From Variovorax sp. (GTDB lineage Bacteria > Pseudomonadota > Gammaproteobacteria > Burkholderiales > Burkholderiaceae_C): DNA of 64,000 nucleotides. The notes under the pieces were generated by a model. The model was not told the origin of the DNA and did no database searches. It worked only from the letters and a program-made list of their open reading frames with translations. Where the stretch lies: assembly GCA_017744935.1 (NCBI GenBank), contig JAGIAI010000023.1:1-64000 (forward strand), in the 5' to 3' direction. The number at the start of each line of letters is the position of its first letter. Within the stretch, counting starts at the first letter, position 1. Positions 15,049 to 23,408 of the stretch are shown here, piece after piece. A program made the position numbers and the translations under genes.

Positions 15049-16833
15049 TCACGTGTCCTTGGCGCCGCCCGCCGAAAGCTCGATCAGAGCGGCAATCCCC
15101 TTTAAAGGTTTGGCAGACCAGGGCACCACGTACGTCTTGCCAGCAAGGCCTCGAACCCTGTCCAACTGCTTTGCCTCGCCGGCCATCCGCGAGGCCAACA
15201 GCGGATCCCGACTGCCACTCGCCATCAGGCTGCGGTTGACGACCCACGCAAACGGTTCGATTTGCGCGCGACGAAGGTCGTCTTGCAGCGCCGCTGCCTC
15301 CGACACCGGCGTGACTTCGGGCAAGGCGACGATGATGATGCGTGTGTAGTCTGGGTCCTGAAGACGCATCAGCGGGGTCACGATGCGGCCCGTTCCTTTG
15401 CCCTCGAACTCCCGAGCCATCTGGCGGTGGTATGCACCTGTGGCGTCCATGAGCAGCAGGGTGTGCCCTGTGGGGGCCGTGTCGAGTACGACAAAGGAAC
15501 TGCGAGCTTCACCCACTGTCCGCGAAAAGGCATGAAAGACGGCAACCTCCTCAGTGCAGGGAGAACGCAGGTCTTCGAGCAGAAGCGCACGGCCCTCCTC
15601 GTCCAAATCCTTGCCTCGACTGGCCAAGATCTTTTCAACGTATCGCTGAGTCTCAGCAAACGGGTCGATGCGACTCACCTCAAGCCTGGGCATCTGGCCT
15701 TCGACGGTTGAGGCAAGATGCGCTGCAGGGTCCGTGGTCGAAAGATGCACTGACCTGCCGCGTTGGACCAGCGCGACCGCCAAGGCCGCGGCAATCGTTG
15801 TCTTTCCCACGCCGCCCTTGCCCATCACCATGACAAGTCCATGGTCCTGCTGTGCGAGTTCATCGGCCAGCGCGTGAAGCCTTTGAACCTCTCTGGGAAC
15901 CGCTGGCACCATGGCGTCCGCTAAGGCAATGGTCGCCTGCGGTGCGAGCAAGGCTCGCAACGCCGGCAAACCCACCATGTCGAACGAGCGCAAGGGGATT
16001 TGGTCCTGCGGCAGCGCCCGCAAGGCATCGGGCATCTCCGCTAGGGCCTGCTCGCCAATCCTCTGCAAGGCATTGGCCACCGCATCGTCGGGCAAGGTCG
16101 CCCTGAACACCGCATTCACAAGAAGACGCTGGTTGGCCAAACCCAGTTGCAGCAGTTCCTGATGCGTGCGCGCCGCCTCGCGAAGGGCGCTACCGTCAGC
16201 GCGCGTGACGAGTACGACGGACGTCTGTTCCAAATCGGAAAGCGCCTTGAGCCCGGTTCGGAAGCGCTCCTCCTGCATCTTCAGGCCGGAGTGTGGCCCA
16301 AGACACGAGGCACCGCGGTCGTTGCCTTCAAGGAACCCCGTCCACGCTTTGGGAAGACTCAGCAGTCGCAAGGTGTGCCCGGTGGGCGCGGTATCAAAGA
16401 CGACGTGGTCGTAGCCCGCTGCGTCGCCCGCCAGCAGACCGATGAATTCGTCGAAAGCCGCAATCTCGGTCGTGCAGGCTCCCGAGAGCTGCTCACGGAC
16501 GGCATCGCGCTCGGCCGTTGAACTGCTTGCAGCCATCTTGTCCAGGACGCGAAGACGATAGGCCTCCGCAGCCGCGTCCGGGTCGATGTTCATCGCCCGG
16601 AGCCCCGAGGCGCCCCGCACCTCGCGCGGCTGGTCCGACAGGGCCACGCCGAGCATCTCATCGAGATTGGAAGCCGGGTCGGTGCTGACGAGCAACACAC
16701 GCTTCCCCGCGTCGGACAGGGCCAACGCACAAGCGCAGGCGATGGAAGTCTTCCCGACGCCCCCCTTGCCGGTGAAGAACAGGAAGTGGGGGGCGTCACG
16801 CAGCAATGAGAGGGTTGGTTCAGCCTGGACCAT
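15049..16833 (-). CDS. arsA: ArsA arsenite/antimonite-stimulated ATPase
   Basis: A 594-residue tandem ATPase with the full ArsA layout: P-loops GKGGVGKT at about 22-29 and 338-345, and the DTAPTGHTL signature in both halves (about 147 and 451). The three cysteines that form the metalloid site of E. coli ArsA are in matching contexts: C120 (LSGACTTEI), C177 (ASCLGP) and C426 (RSPCTEEV). ArsA normally energises the ArsB pump. No arsB, arsD or arsC is present in the window, so its membrane partner must be elsewhere or it works differently. The start at 16833 is fixed by AAGGA seven bases upstream; the ATG at 16860 lacks one. Confidence 0.9.
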   Translation of the reverse strand: MVQAEPTLSLLRDAPHFLFFTGKGGVGKTSIACACALALSDAGKRVLLVSTDPASNLDEMLGVALSDQPREVRGASGLRAMNIDPDAAAEAYRLRVLDKMAASSSTAERDAVREQLSGACTTEIAAFDEFIGLLAGDAAGYDHVVFDTAPTGHTLRLLSLPKAWTGFLEGNDRGASCLGPHSGLKMQEERFRTGLKALSDLEQTSVVLVTRADGSALREAARTHQELLQLGLANQRLLVNAVFRATLPDDAVANALQRIGEQALAEMPDALRALPQDQIPLRSFDMVGLPALRALLAPQATIALADAMVPAVPREVQRLHALADELAQQDHGLVMVMGKGGVGKTTIAAALAVALVQRGRSVHLSTTDPAAHLASTVEGQMPRLEVSRIDPFAETQRYVEKILASRGKDLDEEGRALLLEDLRSPCTEEVAVFHAFSRTVGEARSSFVVLDTAPTGHTLLLMDATGAYHRQMAREFEGKGTGRIVTPLMRLQDPDYTRIIIVALPEVTPVSEAAALQDDLRRAQIEPFAWVVNRSLMASGSRDPLLASRMAGEAKQLDRVRGLAGKTYVVPWSAKPLKGIAALIELSAGGAKDT

Positions 16834-16923
16834 GAATTTCCTTAAGAGAGGTTTGTTCACGGTACGCGATGCGCACCTGCCATCTCTCGCTTACGATCGA
16901 GGAGGGACTCCCTTATTGAAGGC

Positions 16924-16960
16924 TAGAGGGGCCGTTACGGAAGTACCGGCTCCCCCTCTA
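16924..16960. repeat. Imperfect inverted repeat upstream of arsA
   Basis: TAGAGGGG (16924-16931) pairs with CCCCTCTA (16953-16960), and an inner CCG/CGG pair can extend the stem with a bulge. It lies 91 bases before the arsA start and after the stop of the next upstream gene on the same strand. It could be a terminator for that gene or an operator for arsA; the sequence does not decide. Confidence 0.4.
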
Positions 16961-17023
16961 TCAAGACAGGTCTCGTCCTGCGGCTTCGCTGCGAAGTTTC
17001 GGCGCTGACATCGGGCACGCGCA

Positions 17024-17374
17024 TTACTTCGCCTCGGGCGGCGCAGGCAATCGGGTCAGTCCCGGACCACCCCTCATGCCCGGGCCCCACATTCCATGCA
17101 TCAGGGACATTGCACTTTGCATCGTGGCCCAATGTTCCTCCAGTAGTTTTTGACGCTGCTGTGGGTCCTGGGCCTGCCTGAGAGTGTCCATCTGCTGCTG
17201 CATCAGCTTGGCTTTGGCTTGGAACTCCGCCGACCTCTGATCGAAGGCCTTTACGTCCGGGGCGGACGAGCCGGGGACGCTGAACTCCTTCGGCTGCGCA
17301 GCGGCAAACTGCGGAGTCAGTGAGGAAGCAGCCACGACAGCGACTACGGCAGCAATGGATGAAATGCGTCTCAT
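17024..17374 (-). CDS. Small exported Gln-rich helical protein, unknown function
   Basis: A 116-residue protein with a signal peptide (MRRISSIAAVVAVVAASSL, cleavage near AAA-Q about residue 26). The mature part is helical and Gln/Met-rich (KLMQQQMDTLRQAQDPQQRQ) and ends with a Met-His-Gly-rich patch (MSLMHGMWGPGMRGG). The overall look recalls periplasmic Spy/CpxP-like chaperones or metal-handling proteins, but the LTxxQ signature is absent. The start at 17374 is picked for its signal peptide. It lies between arsA and the His-rich exported protein on the same strand. Confidence 0.6.
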   Translation of the reverse strand: MRRISSIAAVVAVVAASSLTPQFAAAQPKEFSVPGSSAPDVKAFDQRSAEFQAKAKLMQQQMDTLRQAQDPQQRQKLLEEHWATMQSAMSLMHGMWGPGMRGGPGLTRLPAPPEAK

Positions 17375-17507
17375 AGCGGATCGTTCCCAAGTGATGTCTT
17401 CCTGAATCCTAGGACGCCAGGATGGATGGGCGTTGACGCTCGTCAAAATGCGCGCAAGGTCAGAACATCGGCCCGGACACTCTGCATCGACCCACCGGCC
17501 AATCGCG

Positions 17508-18023
17508 CTACCGTTGCGGCATTTCGTCGTGCATGTGGTGGTGTCCAGCCATCGCATCAGGTCCATGGTCGGAAAGCTGGGCGTCAAACCAGTCGTGCAG
17601 TGACGAGACGAGCTTCGGGTCTGCGGTCCGATAGGTCAGTTCGGCGCCGCCAGCAACTTCCCGGTAGTCAATGGCAATCTTTCCGGGCGCAGCAGCTTCG
17701 AGTTGCGCAAGACCGGGCATGTGCTCGCCGTGGATATGGGACGGCCCCGAGAAGTCCCCCTTAAGGAACTCGCCTTGAATCTCGCGCAGGTGCGCTCGTA
17801 CCAGCGCGACCTGCCGCTTGTCGGCGGCGTTCTTGGCCACGATTCGCTGGAGGCCACCCTCGGCAGTCTTGGTAAAGATGTGCGTCGTGGCCTTCAGGTC
17901 GAACAGCATGACGTCCCCTCCCCGTCGAGCGATCTCGGCCTGACGTGTCGGGTCGGCGGCTTGTGAACTCAAGGGCAGAAGAATGAGGGCTGCGACGACG
18001 ACGCCCCATATGCGATTGGTCAT
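17508..18023 (-). CDS. Exported His-rich protein, unknown function
   Basis: A 171-residue protein with a signal peptide (hydrophobic 6-20, cleavage after SQA-A). The mature part contains DVMLFDLKATTHIFTKT and KRQVALVRAHLREIQGEF and ends in a metal-binding-looking tail, GHHHMHDEM. Proteins of this type occur in metal and persulfide-related clusters and are sometimes mislabelled aspartate carbamoyltransferase; no carbamoyltransferase motif is visible. It lies 24 bases downstream of the metallo-beta-lactamase gene and is probably in the same transcript. A periplasmic metal- or thiol-related role is an inference. Confidence 0.65.
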   Translation of the reverse strand: MTNRIWGVVVAALILLPLSSQAADPTRQAEIARRGGDVMLFDLKATTHIFTKTAEGGLQRIVAKNAADKRQVALVRAHLREIQGEFLKGDFSGPSHIHGEHMPGLAQLEAAAPGKIAIDYREVAGGAELTYRTADPKLVSSLHDWFDAQLSDHGPDAMAGHHHMHDEMPQR

Positions 18024-18047
18024 AGAAGAACCTTTCCAGTCGAGACG

Positions 18048-18977
18048 TTAGCTGGCCAACGCACCGACGGTGGCAGGGGACTCGACGTTTGCGTCAGGGT
18101 GCGAGTGAAGAGGCAGTGCATTCAGAGGAATGCGCAGGTAAGCAACCCCGTTGTCATCGGGCGGAGGCAGCCGCCCGGCCCGCACGTTGACCTGAATCGA
18201 AGGAAGAATGAGGCTCGGGACGTCCAGGGTGGCGTCGCGCGCGGTGCGCATCGCGACGAATTCGTCCTCGCTGATGCCGTCGCGCACATGGATGTTGCGA
18301 GCACGCTGCTCTGCCACGCTCGTCTGCCATTGAGGTTGTCGCGATGCAGGCGGGTAGTCATGGCAGACATACATGGCCGTATCGGCTGGCAGGTCCAGCA
18401 GGCGCCGCATCGAGGCGTACAGCTGGCGCGCGTCACCGCCCGGGAAATCCGCTCGCGCGCTTCCTACGTCGGGCATGAAGAGCGTGTCGCCGACGAAGAC
18501 TGCCCCGTCGACCAAGTAGGCCATGTCTGCGGGAGTGTGACCCGGCACCAGCAGTGCAGTCGCTTCGGTGTCGCCAATCTTGAAGACCTCGCCATCCTTG
18601 AAGAGATGGTCGAACTGACTGCCGTCCGGCAGGAAGCTGCGCTCCAGGTTGAAGAGCTTCTTGAAGGTCGACTGGACGACGCGAATGTTCTCGCCAATGG
18701 CGATGAGCCCCCCCACTTGGTCCTGAACATAGCGCGCGCCGGACAGATGGTCGGCGTGGGCGTGGGTTTCCAGAATCCAGTCGACTTTCAAGCCGTTGTC
18801 CCGGACGTAGGCCAACAGCCTGTCCGCCGAGACGGTGCTGGTGTGACCAGACTTGAAGTCATAGTCCAGCACCGGGTCAATGACGGCGGCCCGCGTCGTT
18901 GCGTGGTCCCATACGACGTACGAAATCGTCCACGTCGCGGGGTCGAAGAAGCCTTTGATTGTCGTGCGGTTCGTCAT
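18048..18977 (-). CDS. blh: Blh-type metallo-beta-lactamase-fold hydrolase / persulfide dioxygenase-like
   Basis: A 309-residue protein with the metal motif THAHADH (H72, H74, D76, H77), PGHTPAD, GDTLFMPD and a late CHDYPP histidine. This is the ETHE1/Blh group, whose members oxidise glutathione persulfide to sulfite with a mononuclear iron. No rhodanese domain is fused. It is divergent from the bigR homologue with the palindromic operator between them, the same arrangement as the bigR-blh locus of Xylella and Agrobacterium. That context makes sulfide/persulfide detoxification the best call. Dioxygenase activity itself is inferred from family. Confidence 0.8.
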   Translation of the reverse strand: MTNRTTIKGFFDPATWTISYVVWDHATTRAAVIDPVLDYDFKSGHTSTVSADRLLAYVRDNGLKVDWILETHAHADHLSGARYVQDQVGGLIAIGENIRVVQSTFKKLFNLERSFLPDGSQFDHLFKDGEVFKIGDTEATALLVPGHTPADMAYLVDGAVFVGDTLFMPDVGSARADFPGGDARQLYASMRRLLDLPADTAMYVCHDYPPASRQPQWQTSVAEQRARNIHVRDGISEDEFVAMRTARDATLDVPSLILPSIQVNVRAGRLPPPDDNGVAYLRIPLNALPLHSHPDANVESPATVGALAS

Positions 18978-19018
18978 GAGGGACCTCAGTCAATTCCAGG
19001 TTGATGTCTATTGACTTT

Positions 19019-19042
19019 ATATTATGTATCTTCACATAATAT
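19019..19042. promoter_or_regulatory. Palindromic operator for the BigR-type repressor
   Basis: A perfect nine-base inverted repeat ATATTATGT / ACATAATAT with a six-base centre lies in a very A/T-rich island between the divergent blh and bigR genes. Outer TTGAC and GTCAA bases partly extend it. Its location and form match known BigR/SqrR boxes, so the repressor probably controls both directions from this site. Confidence 0.8.
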
Positions 19043-19068
19043 GTCAATCGAAACCATCAACCAGGCTC

Positions 19069-19389
19069 ATGAAACGCTCACCCGTCGTCGACCCTCAAGC
19101 CCTGCGCGGCGCCGCGGGCACTGCCGTCGCAGCACTCAAGGTGCTCGCTAATGAAGACCGTCTTCTCCTCCTGTGTCAGCTCTCGCAGGGCGAGATGTGC
19201 GTGAGTGATCTCGAAGAAGCGCTGAACATTCACCAGCCGACGCTCTCGCAGCAACTGGGCGTGTTGCGCAACGAGGGGGTGGTCAGCACGCGCCGCGAAG
19301 GCAAGAACATCTTCTACAGCGTGGCCGACCCTTCGATGCTCGAAATCCTCGCCCTTCTTTATCGTCTCTATTGCCCAAAGGAAGAATGA
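19069..19389 (+). CDS. bigR: BigR/SqrR-type persulfide-responsive ArsR-family repressor
   Basis: A 106-residue winged-helix repressor (HTH about 45-70, HQPTLSQQLGVLRNEGVV). Cysteines occur at 36, 44 and 102; the 36-102 pair has the 66-residue spacing of the two redox cysteines in BigR and SqrR that form a disulfide or tetrasulfide on sulfide exposure and release DNA. The CVC metal box of arsenite-sensing ArsR is absent, so despite the nearby arsA this is a sulfur sensor. The start at 19069 follows the operator; an ATG further upstream would place the operator inside the gene. The stop overlaps the yeeE start (ATGA). Confidence 0.85.
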   Translation: MKRSPVVDPQALRGAAGTAVAALKVLANEDRLLLLCQLSQGEMCVSDLEEALNIHQPTLSQQLGVLRNEGVVSTRREGKNIFYSVADPSMLEILALLYRLYCPKEE

Positions 19390-19823
19390 TGTCCATTGAC
19401 TGGAACCACTTCACGCCCCTTGCCGCTCTGGCCGGAGGTGTGCTCATCGGAATTGCCGCCGCAATGTTCGCGCTGCTCAACGGGCGCATCGCAGGCATCA
19501 GCGGGGTGCTCGGAGGCCTGCTGAGGCCGTCCAAGGGCGATATGGCCTGGCGCGTCGCGTTTGTCCTTGGCCTGGTCGGCGCGCCAGGGGTCTATGTGCT
19601 GTTCGCGGCGTTGCCCAAGCCCCAGATCGACGCGAGCTATGGCGCCCTGATTCTGGCTGGCCTGCTTGTTGGCGTAGGCACGCGGTATGGCTCCGGCTGC
19701 ACCAGCGGCCATGGCGTCTGCGGGCTGTCTCGCCTTTCGCCGCGTTCACTCGTGGCCACGGCCGCCTTCATGGGCGCCGGCTTCGTCACGGTCTTCGTGA
19801 CGCGTCACCTTCTGGGCATCTGA
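19386..19823 (+). CDS. YeeE/YedE-family sulfur transporter, first half-protein (PmpA-like)
   Basis: A 145-residue integral membrane protein with four or five hydrophobic segments and the signature [17 protein letters not shown], in which the first cysteine is the proposed thiosulfate/persulfide relay residue. YeeE/YedE proteins import reduced sulfur compounds; in BigR loci they occur as two half-length genes. It starts at ATG 19386 or 19389, overlapping the bigR stop, and is followed 11 bases later by the second half. Confidence 0.85.
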   Translation: MMSIDWNHFTPLAALAGGVLIGIAAAMFALLNGRIAGISGVLGGLLRPSKGDMAWRVAFVLGLVGAPGVYVLFAALPKPQIDASYGALILAGLLVGVGTRYGSGCTSGHGVCGLSRLSPRSLVATAAFMGAGFVTVFVTRHLLGI

Positions 19824-19834
19824 GGAGTTTCACC

Positions 19835-20272
19835 ATGATTGTTCTTGCTTCACTGCTCGCTGGCCTCGTCTTCGGCCTCGGCCTCATCGTCTCGGGCATG
19901 GCCAATCCGGCCAAGGTGCTCGGCTTCCTGGACGTGACCGGCACCTGGGACCCGTCCCTGGCTTTCGTCATGGGAGGCGCCATCGCCGTCGGGGTGATCG
20001 CTTTCGCAGTGGCCGGTCGCCGCACCAAATCCCTGCTTGGCGCAGAAATGCGCCTGCCCTCGGCGCGCCACATTGACCGCCGCCTGATTGCGGGAAGCGT
20101 GCTCTTCGGCATCGGCTGGGGCATCGCGGGCTTCTGCCCCGGGCCGGGCCTCGTTTCGCTCGGGATGGGCGAAGTCAAGGCGCTGGTCTTCGTGGTCGCA
20201 ATGCTCGTGGGCATGGGCGTCTTCGAGCTCTTCGAACGCCGCAAGCGCCTGCCGATGCCGCGCGCTGCCTGA
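19835..20272 (+). CDS. YeeE/YedE-family sulfur transporter, second half-protein (PmpB-like)
   Basis: A 145-residue membrane protein with the second YeeE/YedE signature, GIAGFCPGPGL, and the N-terminal GLGLIVSGMANPAKVLGFLD. With the preceding gene it should form one complete sulfur-compound channel. GAGGAG stands just upstream of the ATG. Co-regulation by BigR is likely because the three genes are packed as an operon. Confidence 0.85.
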   Translation: MIVLASLLAGLVFGLGLIVSGMANPAKVLGFLDVTGTWDPSLAFVMGGAIAVGVIAFAVAGRRTKSLLGAEMRLPSARHIDRRLIAGSVLFGIGWGIAGFCPGPGLVSLGMGEVKALVFVVAMLVGMGVFELFERRKRLPMPRAA

Positions 20273-20281
20273 ATTCGGCCA

Positions 20282-20968
20282 ATGACGAATATGGTCGCCT
20301 GGCTCGCAGCGCTGGCCACGATGGCCATCCTCGTTGCCTACGAGGGGGCGCTGGCCTTCGGGCATCGACGCAGGCCCGGACAGCTGGCTCGAACTGCGCA
20401 TGCGGCGCTGCGGGAGGAATGGTTCGAAGCGGTCTCGGCGCAGAAGGGCTCGGAAATTCTGGCGGTGCAGACGCTGCGCAACTCGCTGATGTCGGCCACC
20501 ATGACGGCGTCGACGGCCGTATTGGGCCTGATGGGCACGGTCACCTTGGCCGCGCCGTTGCTGCGTGCGACCCTCGGCGATGTGCCCGCGATGCCGGGCT
20601 TCACCGCCCACCTCGCGCTCGAACTCGCGCTCATGGTGCTGCTGTTCGCCTCGCTCGCATCGTCGGTGATGGCCGTGCGCTACTACAACCATGCCGGGTT
20701 CATTGCAGCGATGCCGGTAGACACCGACGCGCGCCGTTCGTGGAGCGATGCTGGCAAGCTATACGTGCGCCGCGCCGGCATCCTCTATAGCTGGGGGCTC
20801 AGACACCTCATACTCGTTGCGCCTATTCTGGCCTCGATGGTGCACCCGGCCGCAGGGCCCGTTGCGGCTCTCGGCGTCGTCGCAGTACTGCTCAGCTTTG
20901 ACAGCTTTCAGAACAACGAGGGACGCGCCGCTGGCGCCCTGAGGCACGAGCCGCCGCACCCGAAGTGA
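20282..20968 (+). CDS. DUF599 membrane protein
   Basis: A 228-residue membrane protein of the DUF599 family: a short N-terminal helix, the conserved soluble segment around REEWFEAVSAQ and AVQTLRNSLMSATMTAST, then three or four transmembrane helices. The family has no known function. It starts nine bases after the YedE-like gene and is probably the last gene of the BigR operon. It is also the last gene before the right copy of the direct repeat. Confidence 0.75.
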   Translation: MTNMVAWLAALATMAILVAYEGALAFGHRRRPGQLARTAHAALREEWFEAVSAQKGSEILAVQTLRNSLMSATMTASTAVLGLMGTVTLAAPLLRATLGDVPAMPGFTAHLALELALMVLLFASLASSVMAVRYYNHAGFIAAMPVDTDARRSWSDAGKLYVRRAGILYSWGLRHLILVAPILASMVHPAAGPVAALGVVAVLLSFDSFQNNEGRAAGALRHEPPHPK

Positions 20969-21386
20969 CGGCTCCAATGACCGCTTCGACGTGAATTAGA
21001 ACGTGATTTTTAATATCGGCTCCTGGCCGTGACGCGAAGGTTTTCCACGTTGCGGTAAGACCGCAAAGGGCACGGAGCCGCTGATCCGCCCCACCCTCCC
21101 TAAGGACCGTTCACGCTGCACGACGGTAGTCGACAGATGGATCATCAAAGCAGCTGGTGACCTGAGCGCACCCTGAGGGCCCAACGGGAGCAAACATTCG
21201 GCCTCCATGGCTCGAAGCGGTTCTTCGAGTCTTAATGTTGTAGTCTCCGAAGCGACTCTCAAGCCACGTTAGCTCGGCATCTCGCGCATGAAAGCCTCGC
21301 GGATGCGGCGTGGCCGATGAGACTTGTTTCCCCGCCCGCCCCCTCCAGGGATGGGAGCTGTGAGCAAGAGCGTTCCACTAGCCGCA
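20969..21386. other. Gene-poor 418-base stretch at the right edge of the module
   Basis: No supported gene. A minus-strand frame of 88 codons (20996-21262) contains the stretch RERSLGRVGRISGSVP. The reverse side of the left repeat encodes the similar RGGLISGF, so both may be remnants of one protein-coding mobile element. A right-hand direct repeat is embedded here. The rest shows nothing recognisable. Confidence 0.5.
21070..21112 (+). repeat. Direct repeat, right copy
   Basis: This segment matches 14999-15041 at 38 of 43 bases in the same orientation. Mismatches are scattered, so the copies are old or derive from related but not identical elements. It sits about 100 bases after the last gene of the BigR operon. 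Confidence 0.7.
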
Positions 21387-22733
21387 TCAAACAGCCGCCC
21401 ACTCAACGTTGACGTCAAGACCGCCAAGTCGGCTCGACCGTCCGATGCGGACCGCTGCCTGCTGTGCGGATGCGACCCTCCGCACGATGGACCAACCCAG
21501 GCCGCTGCCACTCTCGCCGCTGCCGAGCACGCGAAAGAAGCGTTCTCCGCAGCGCGCGATGTCTTCATCCTTCATGCCGGGGCCGCTGTCCTCGACCGCG
21601 AGTCGCACACGGCCTTGCAAACACTCGACTTCGATGTGGACCGCCGCTCCGGCCGGGCTGTAGCGGATTGCGTTGTCGACCAGATTGCGCACCAGCACGA
21701 TGAACAGCATCGGATCGCCACGGACCACGCATTCGCCCGTCGCGTCGACTTCGATGGTCTGCTGCTTACGGATGGCTTCGGGCGCGACTTCGGCCACCAC
21801 GCCGCGCACCAGGGCGCACAGTTCCACCGGCTCACTCTGGAGGTCTGCGCCGGCCTCCAGGCGCGACAGCGTCAGCAACTGCTCGACCAGGTGCGCGGCC
21901 CGGTCACAGCCGGCGAGCGTCGCTTCGAGCGCATGGCGCCGACGGCCATCGTCGGCCTCGGCGAGCGCGACCTGCGCCTGTGCGCGAATGGCGGCGATGG
22001 GCGTGCGCAGTTCGTGAGCGGCGTCGGCCGTGAAGCGGCGTTCCGACTCCAGGAGTTCACCGATGCGGCGGAACAAGCCGTTGAGTGCGTCGAGCATCGG
22101 CGCCATTTCCGACGGAGCGCCGTCGATCGCGATCGGGCTCAACGCCTGCGGCTCGCGTCTGGCGAGCATCTGGCCGAGCCGCCTGAGCGGCAGCGTGCCG
22201 CGACGGACCGCCCACCACACGGAGAGCGCAAGAAGAGGTAACGCGACGAATGCCGGCCAGAGCGCGCTTCGCAGCACGGCCCAGAGAATCGAGGATCTCG
22301 AATCCAGACGCTCGCCCACGTACACCTGCACATCGCGCTCGCTGCCGTAGGCTGCGAAGACGCGCCATGTCGAACCGTCGATCCCGGTCGTGCTGAATCC
22401 CGCGTCGAAGTGCCGGCCGGGGTCGATCATCGGCCGGGCAGGCGCGTTGGCGGAACGCAGCGTGAGCCGGCCTTCATGGAAGACCTGGAAAGCCACCTTG
22501 GGCGCGTAGCGATGCAGGACCGGGGCCTCGACGCCCTGGCCCTCCTCGGACGGCTCGTGCATCTGCTGGGCAACCAGCATCGCGGCTGCCTGCGCCAGAT
22601 GGCCGTCGAGGAGTTCATCCAGCTCGTGGCGCACGTCGAGCCAGGTCATCACCGCGGATGCGAGCCACACGCAGGTCACCAGGCCCAGCACGAGCGACAG
22701 GAGGCGACCCTGGAGCGAGCGGGGCATCGTCAT
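21387..22733 (-). CDS. Sensor histidine kinase (QseC/TctE-like)
   Basis: A 448-residue membrane kinase: transmembrane helix 1 at about 10-30, a periplasmic loop to about 150, helix 2 at about 155-175, H-box HELRTP with the phospho-accepting His239, N-box RNLVDNAIRYSP, G1 DSGPGM and G2 GSGLGWSIV. Its ATG (22733) shares a base with the response-regulator stop (TGATG). It is the last gene of the SHP cytochrome operon, so its signal may be redox or oxygen related. An extended 547-codon frame is a run into the regulator gene and is rejected. Confidence 0.9.
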   Translation of the reverse strand: MTMPRSLQGRLLSLVLGLVTCVWLASAVMTWLDVRHELDELLDGHLAQAAAMLVAQQMHEPSEEGQGVEAPVLHRYAPKVAFQVFHEGRLTLRSANAPARPMIDPGRHFDAGFSTTGIDGSTWRVFAAYGSERDVQVYVGERLDSRSSILWAVLRSALWPAFVALPLLALSVWWAVRRGTLPLRRLGQMLARREPQALSPIAIDGAPSEMAPMLDALNGLFRRIGELLESERRFTADAAHELRTPIAAIRAQAQVALAEADDGRRRHALEATLAGCDRAAHLVEQLLTLSRLEAGADLQSEPVELCALVRGVVAEVAPEAIRKQQTIEVDATGECVVRGDPMLFIVLVRNLVDNAIRYSPAGAAVHIEVECLQGRVRLAVEDSGPGMKDEDIARCGERFFRVLGSGESGSGLGWSIVRRVASAQQAAVRIGRSSRLGGLDVNVEWAAV

Positions 22734-23404
22734 CAGCGAACCGGCTTGTCGCGCACGAGCATATAGCCCACGCCCCGCACGGTCTGGATCAGCGCGGCGC
22801 CGAGCTTGCGGCGCAGGTGATGCACATGCACCTCGATCGCATTGCTCTCCACTTCCTGGCCCCAGCTGTACAGGCGTTGCTCGAGTTGCTCGCGCGAGAG
22901 TACGCGTCCGGCATTCAGCATCAGCGCGTGCAGCAGAGCGAATTCGCGAGTCGGCAGTGCAACCGGCTTGCCCCCAAGGTGCACCGTGTGTGCAGCCGGA
23001 TTGAGCTCGACATCCTGGATGCGAAGACATTCCTGTGGCTGGCCGTGAGCGCGGCGAATCAGGGCTCGCAGGCGCGCCGCGAGTTCATGCAGGTCGACGG
23101 GCTTGACGACGTAGTCGTCGGCCCCTGCGTCGAGCCCGCGAATGCGGTCTGGCACGCCGTCGCGCGCCGTGAGGACCAGAATGGGTATCGCAACGCCAGC
23201 CTTGCGCACCGCGGCGAGCACGGGCAGGCCGTCTTTCAGCGGCAGGCCCAGATCGAGGACTGCCGCCGCATAGGGCTCCGCGCGCAGTTCACGTTCGGCA
23301 GCCTCGCCGTCCCGCACCCAGTCGACCTGGAAATCGAGCTGTCGCAGCCCCGCACGAAGTCCATCGCCGAGCAGGGGGTCGTCTTCGGCCAATAGAACAC
23401 GCAT
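22733..23404 (-). CDS. OmpR-family response regulator (QseB/TctD-like)
   Basis: A 223-residue regulator. The receiver domain has acidic residues EDD (7-9), phospho-acceptor Asp51 (LDLGLP) and the conserved lysine in VVKPVD near 100. The winged-helix effector domain follows from about 125 (LPTREFALLHALM, then EVHVHHLRRKLG). It starts four bases after the cytochrome b561 stop and overlaps the kinase. It probably autoregulates the whole operon through the CTTAgC-N5-CTTAaC direct repeat in front of the SHP gene. Confidence 0.9.
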   Translation of the reverse strand: MRVLLAEDDPLLGDGLRAGLRQLDFQVDWVRDGEAAERELRAEPYAAAVLDLGLPLKDGLPVLAAVRKAGVAIPILVLTARDGVPDRIRGLDAGADDYVVKPVDLHELAARLRALIRRAHGQPQECLRIQDVELNPAAHTVHLGGKPVALPTREFALLHALMLNAGRVLSREQLEQRLYSWGQEVESNAIEVHVHHLRRKLGAALIQTVRGVGYMLVRDKPVR

Positions 23405-23408
23405 GGGG

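Noticed and set aside
19069..19389. Arsenite-sensing ArsR for the nearby arsA
   Set aside because: The CVC-type metal box is missing, while the 66-residue-spaced cysteine pair, operator and neighbours fit BigR.
20996..21262. An 88-codon minus-strand gene in the gap after DUF599
   Set aside because: No ribosome site or family match; it overlaps the direct repeat and is better described as a possible mobile-element remnant.
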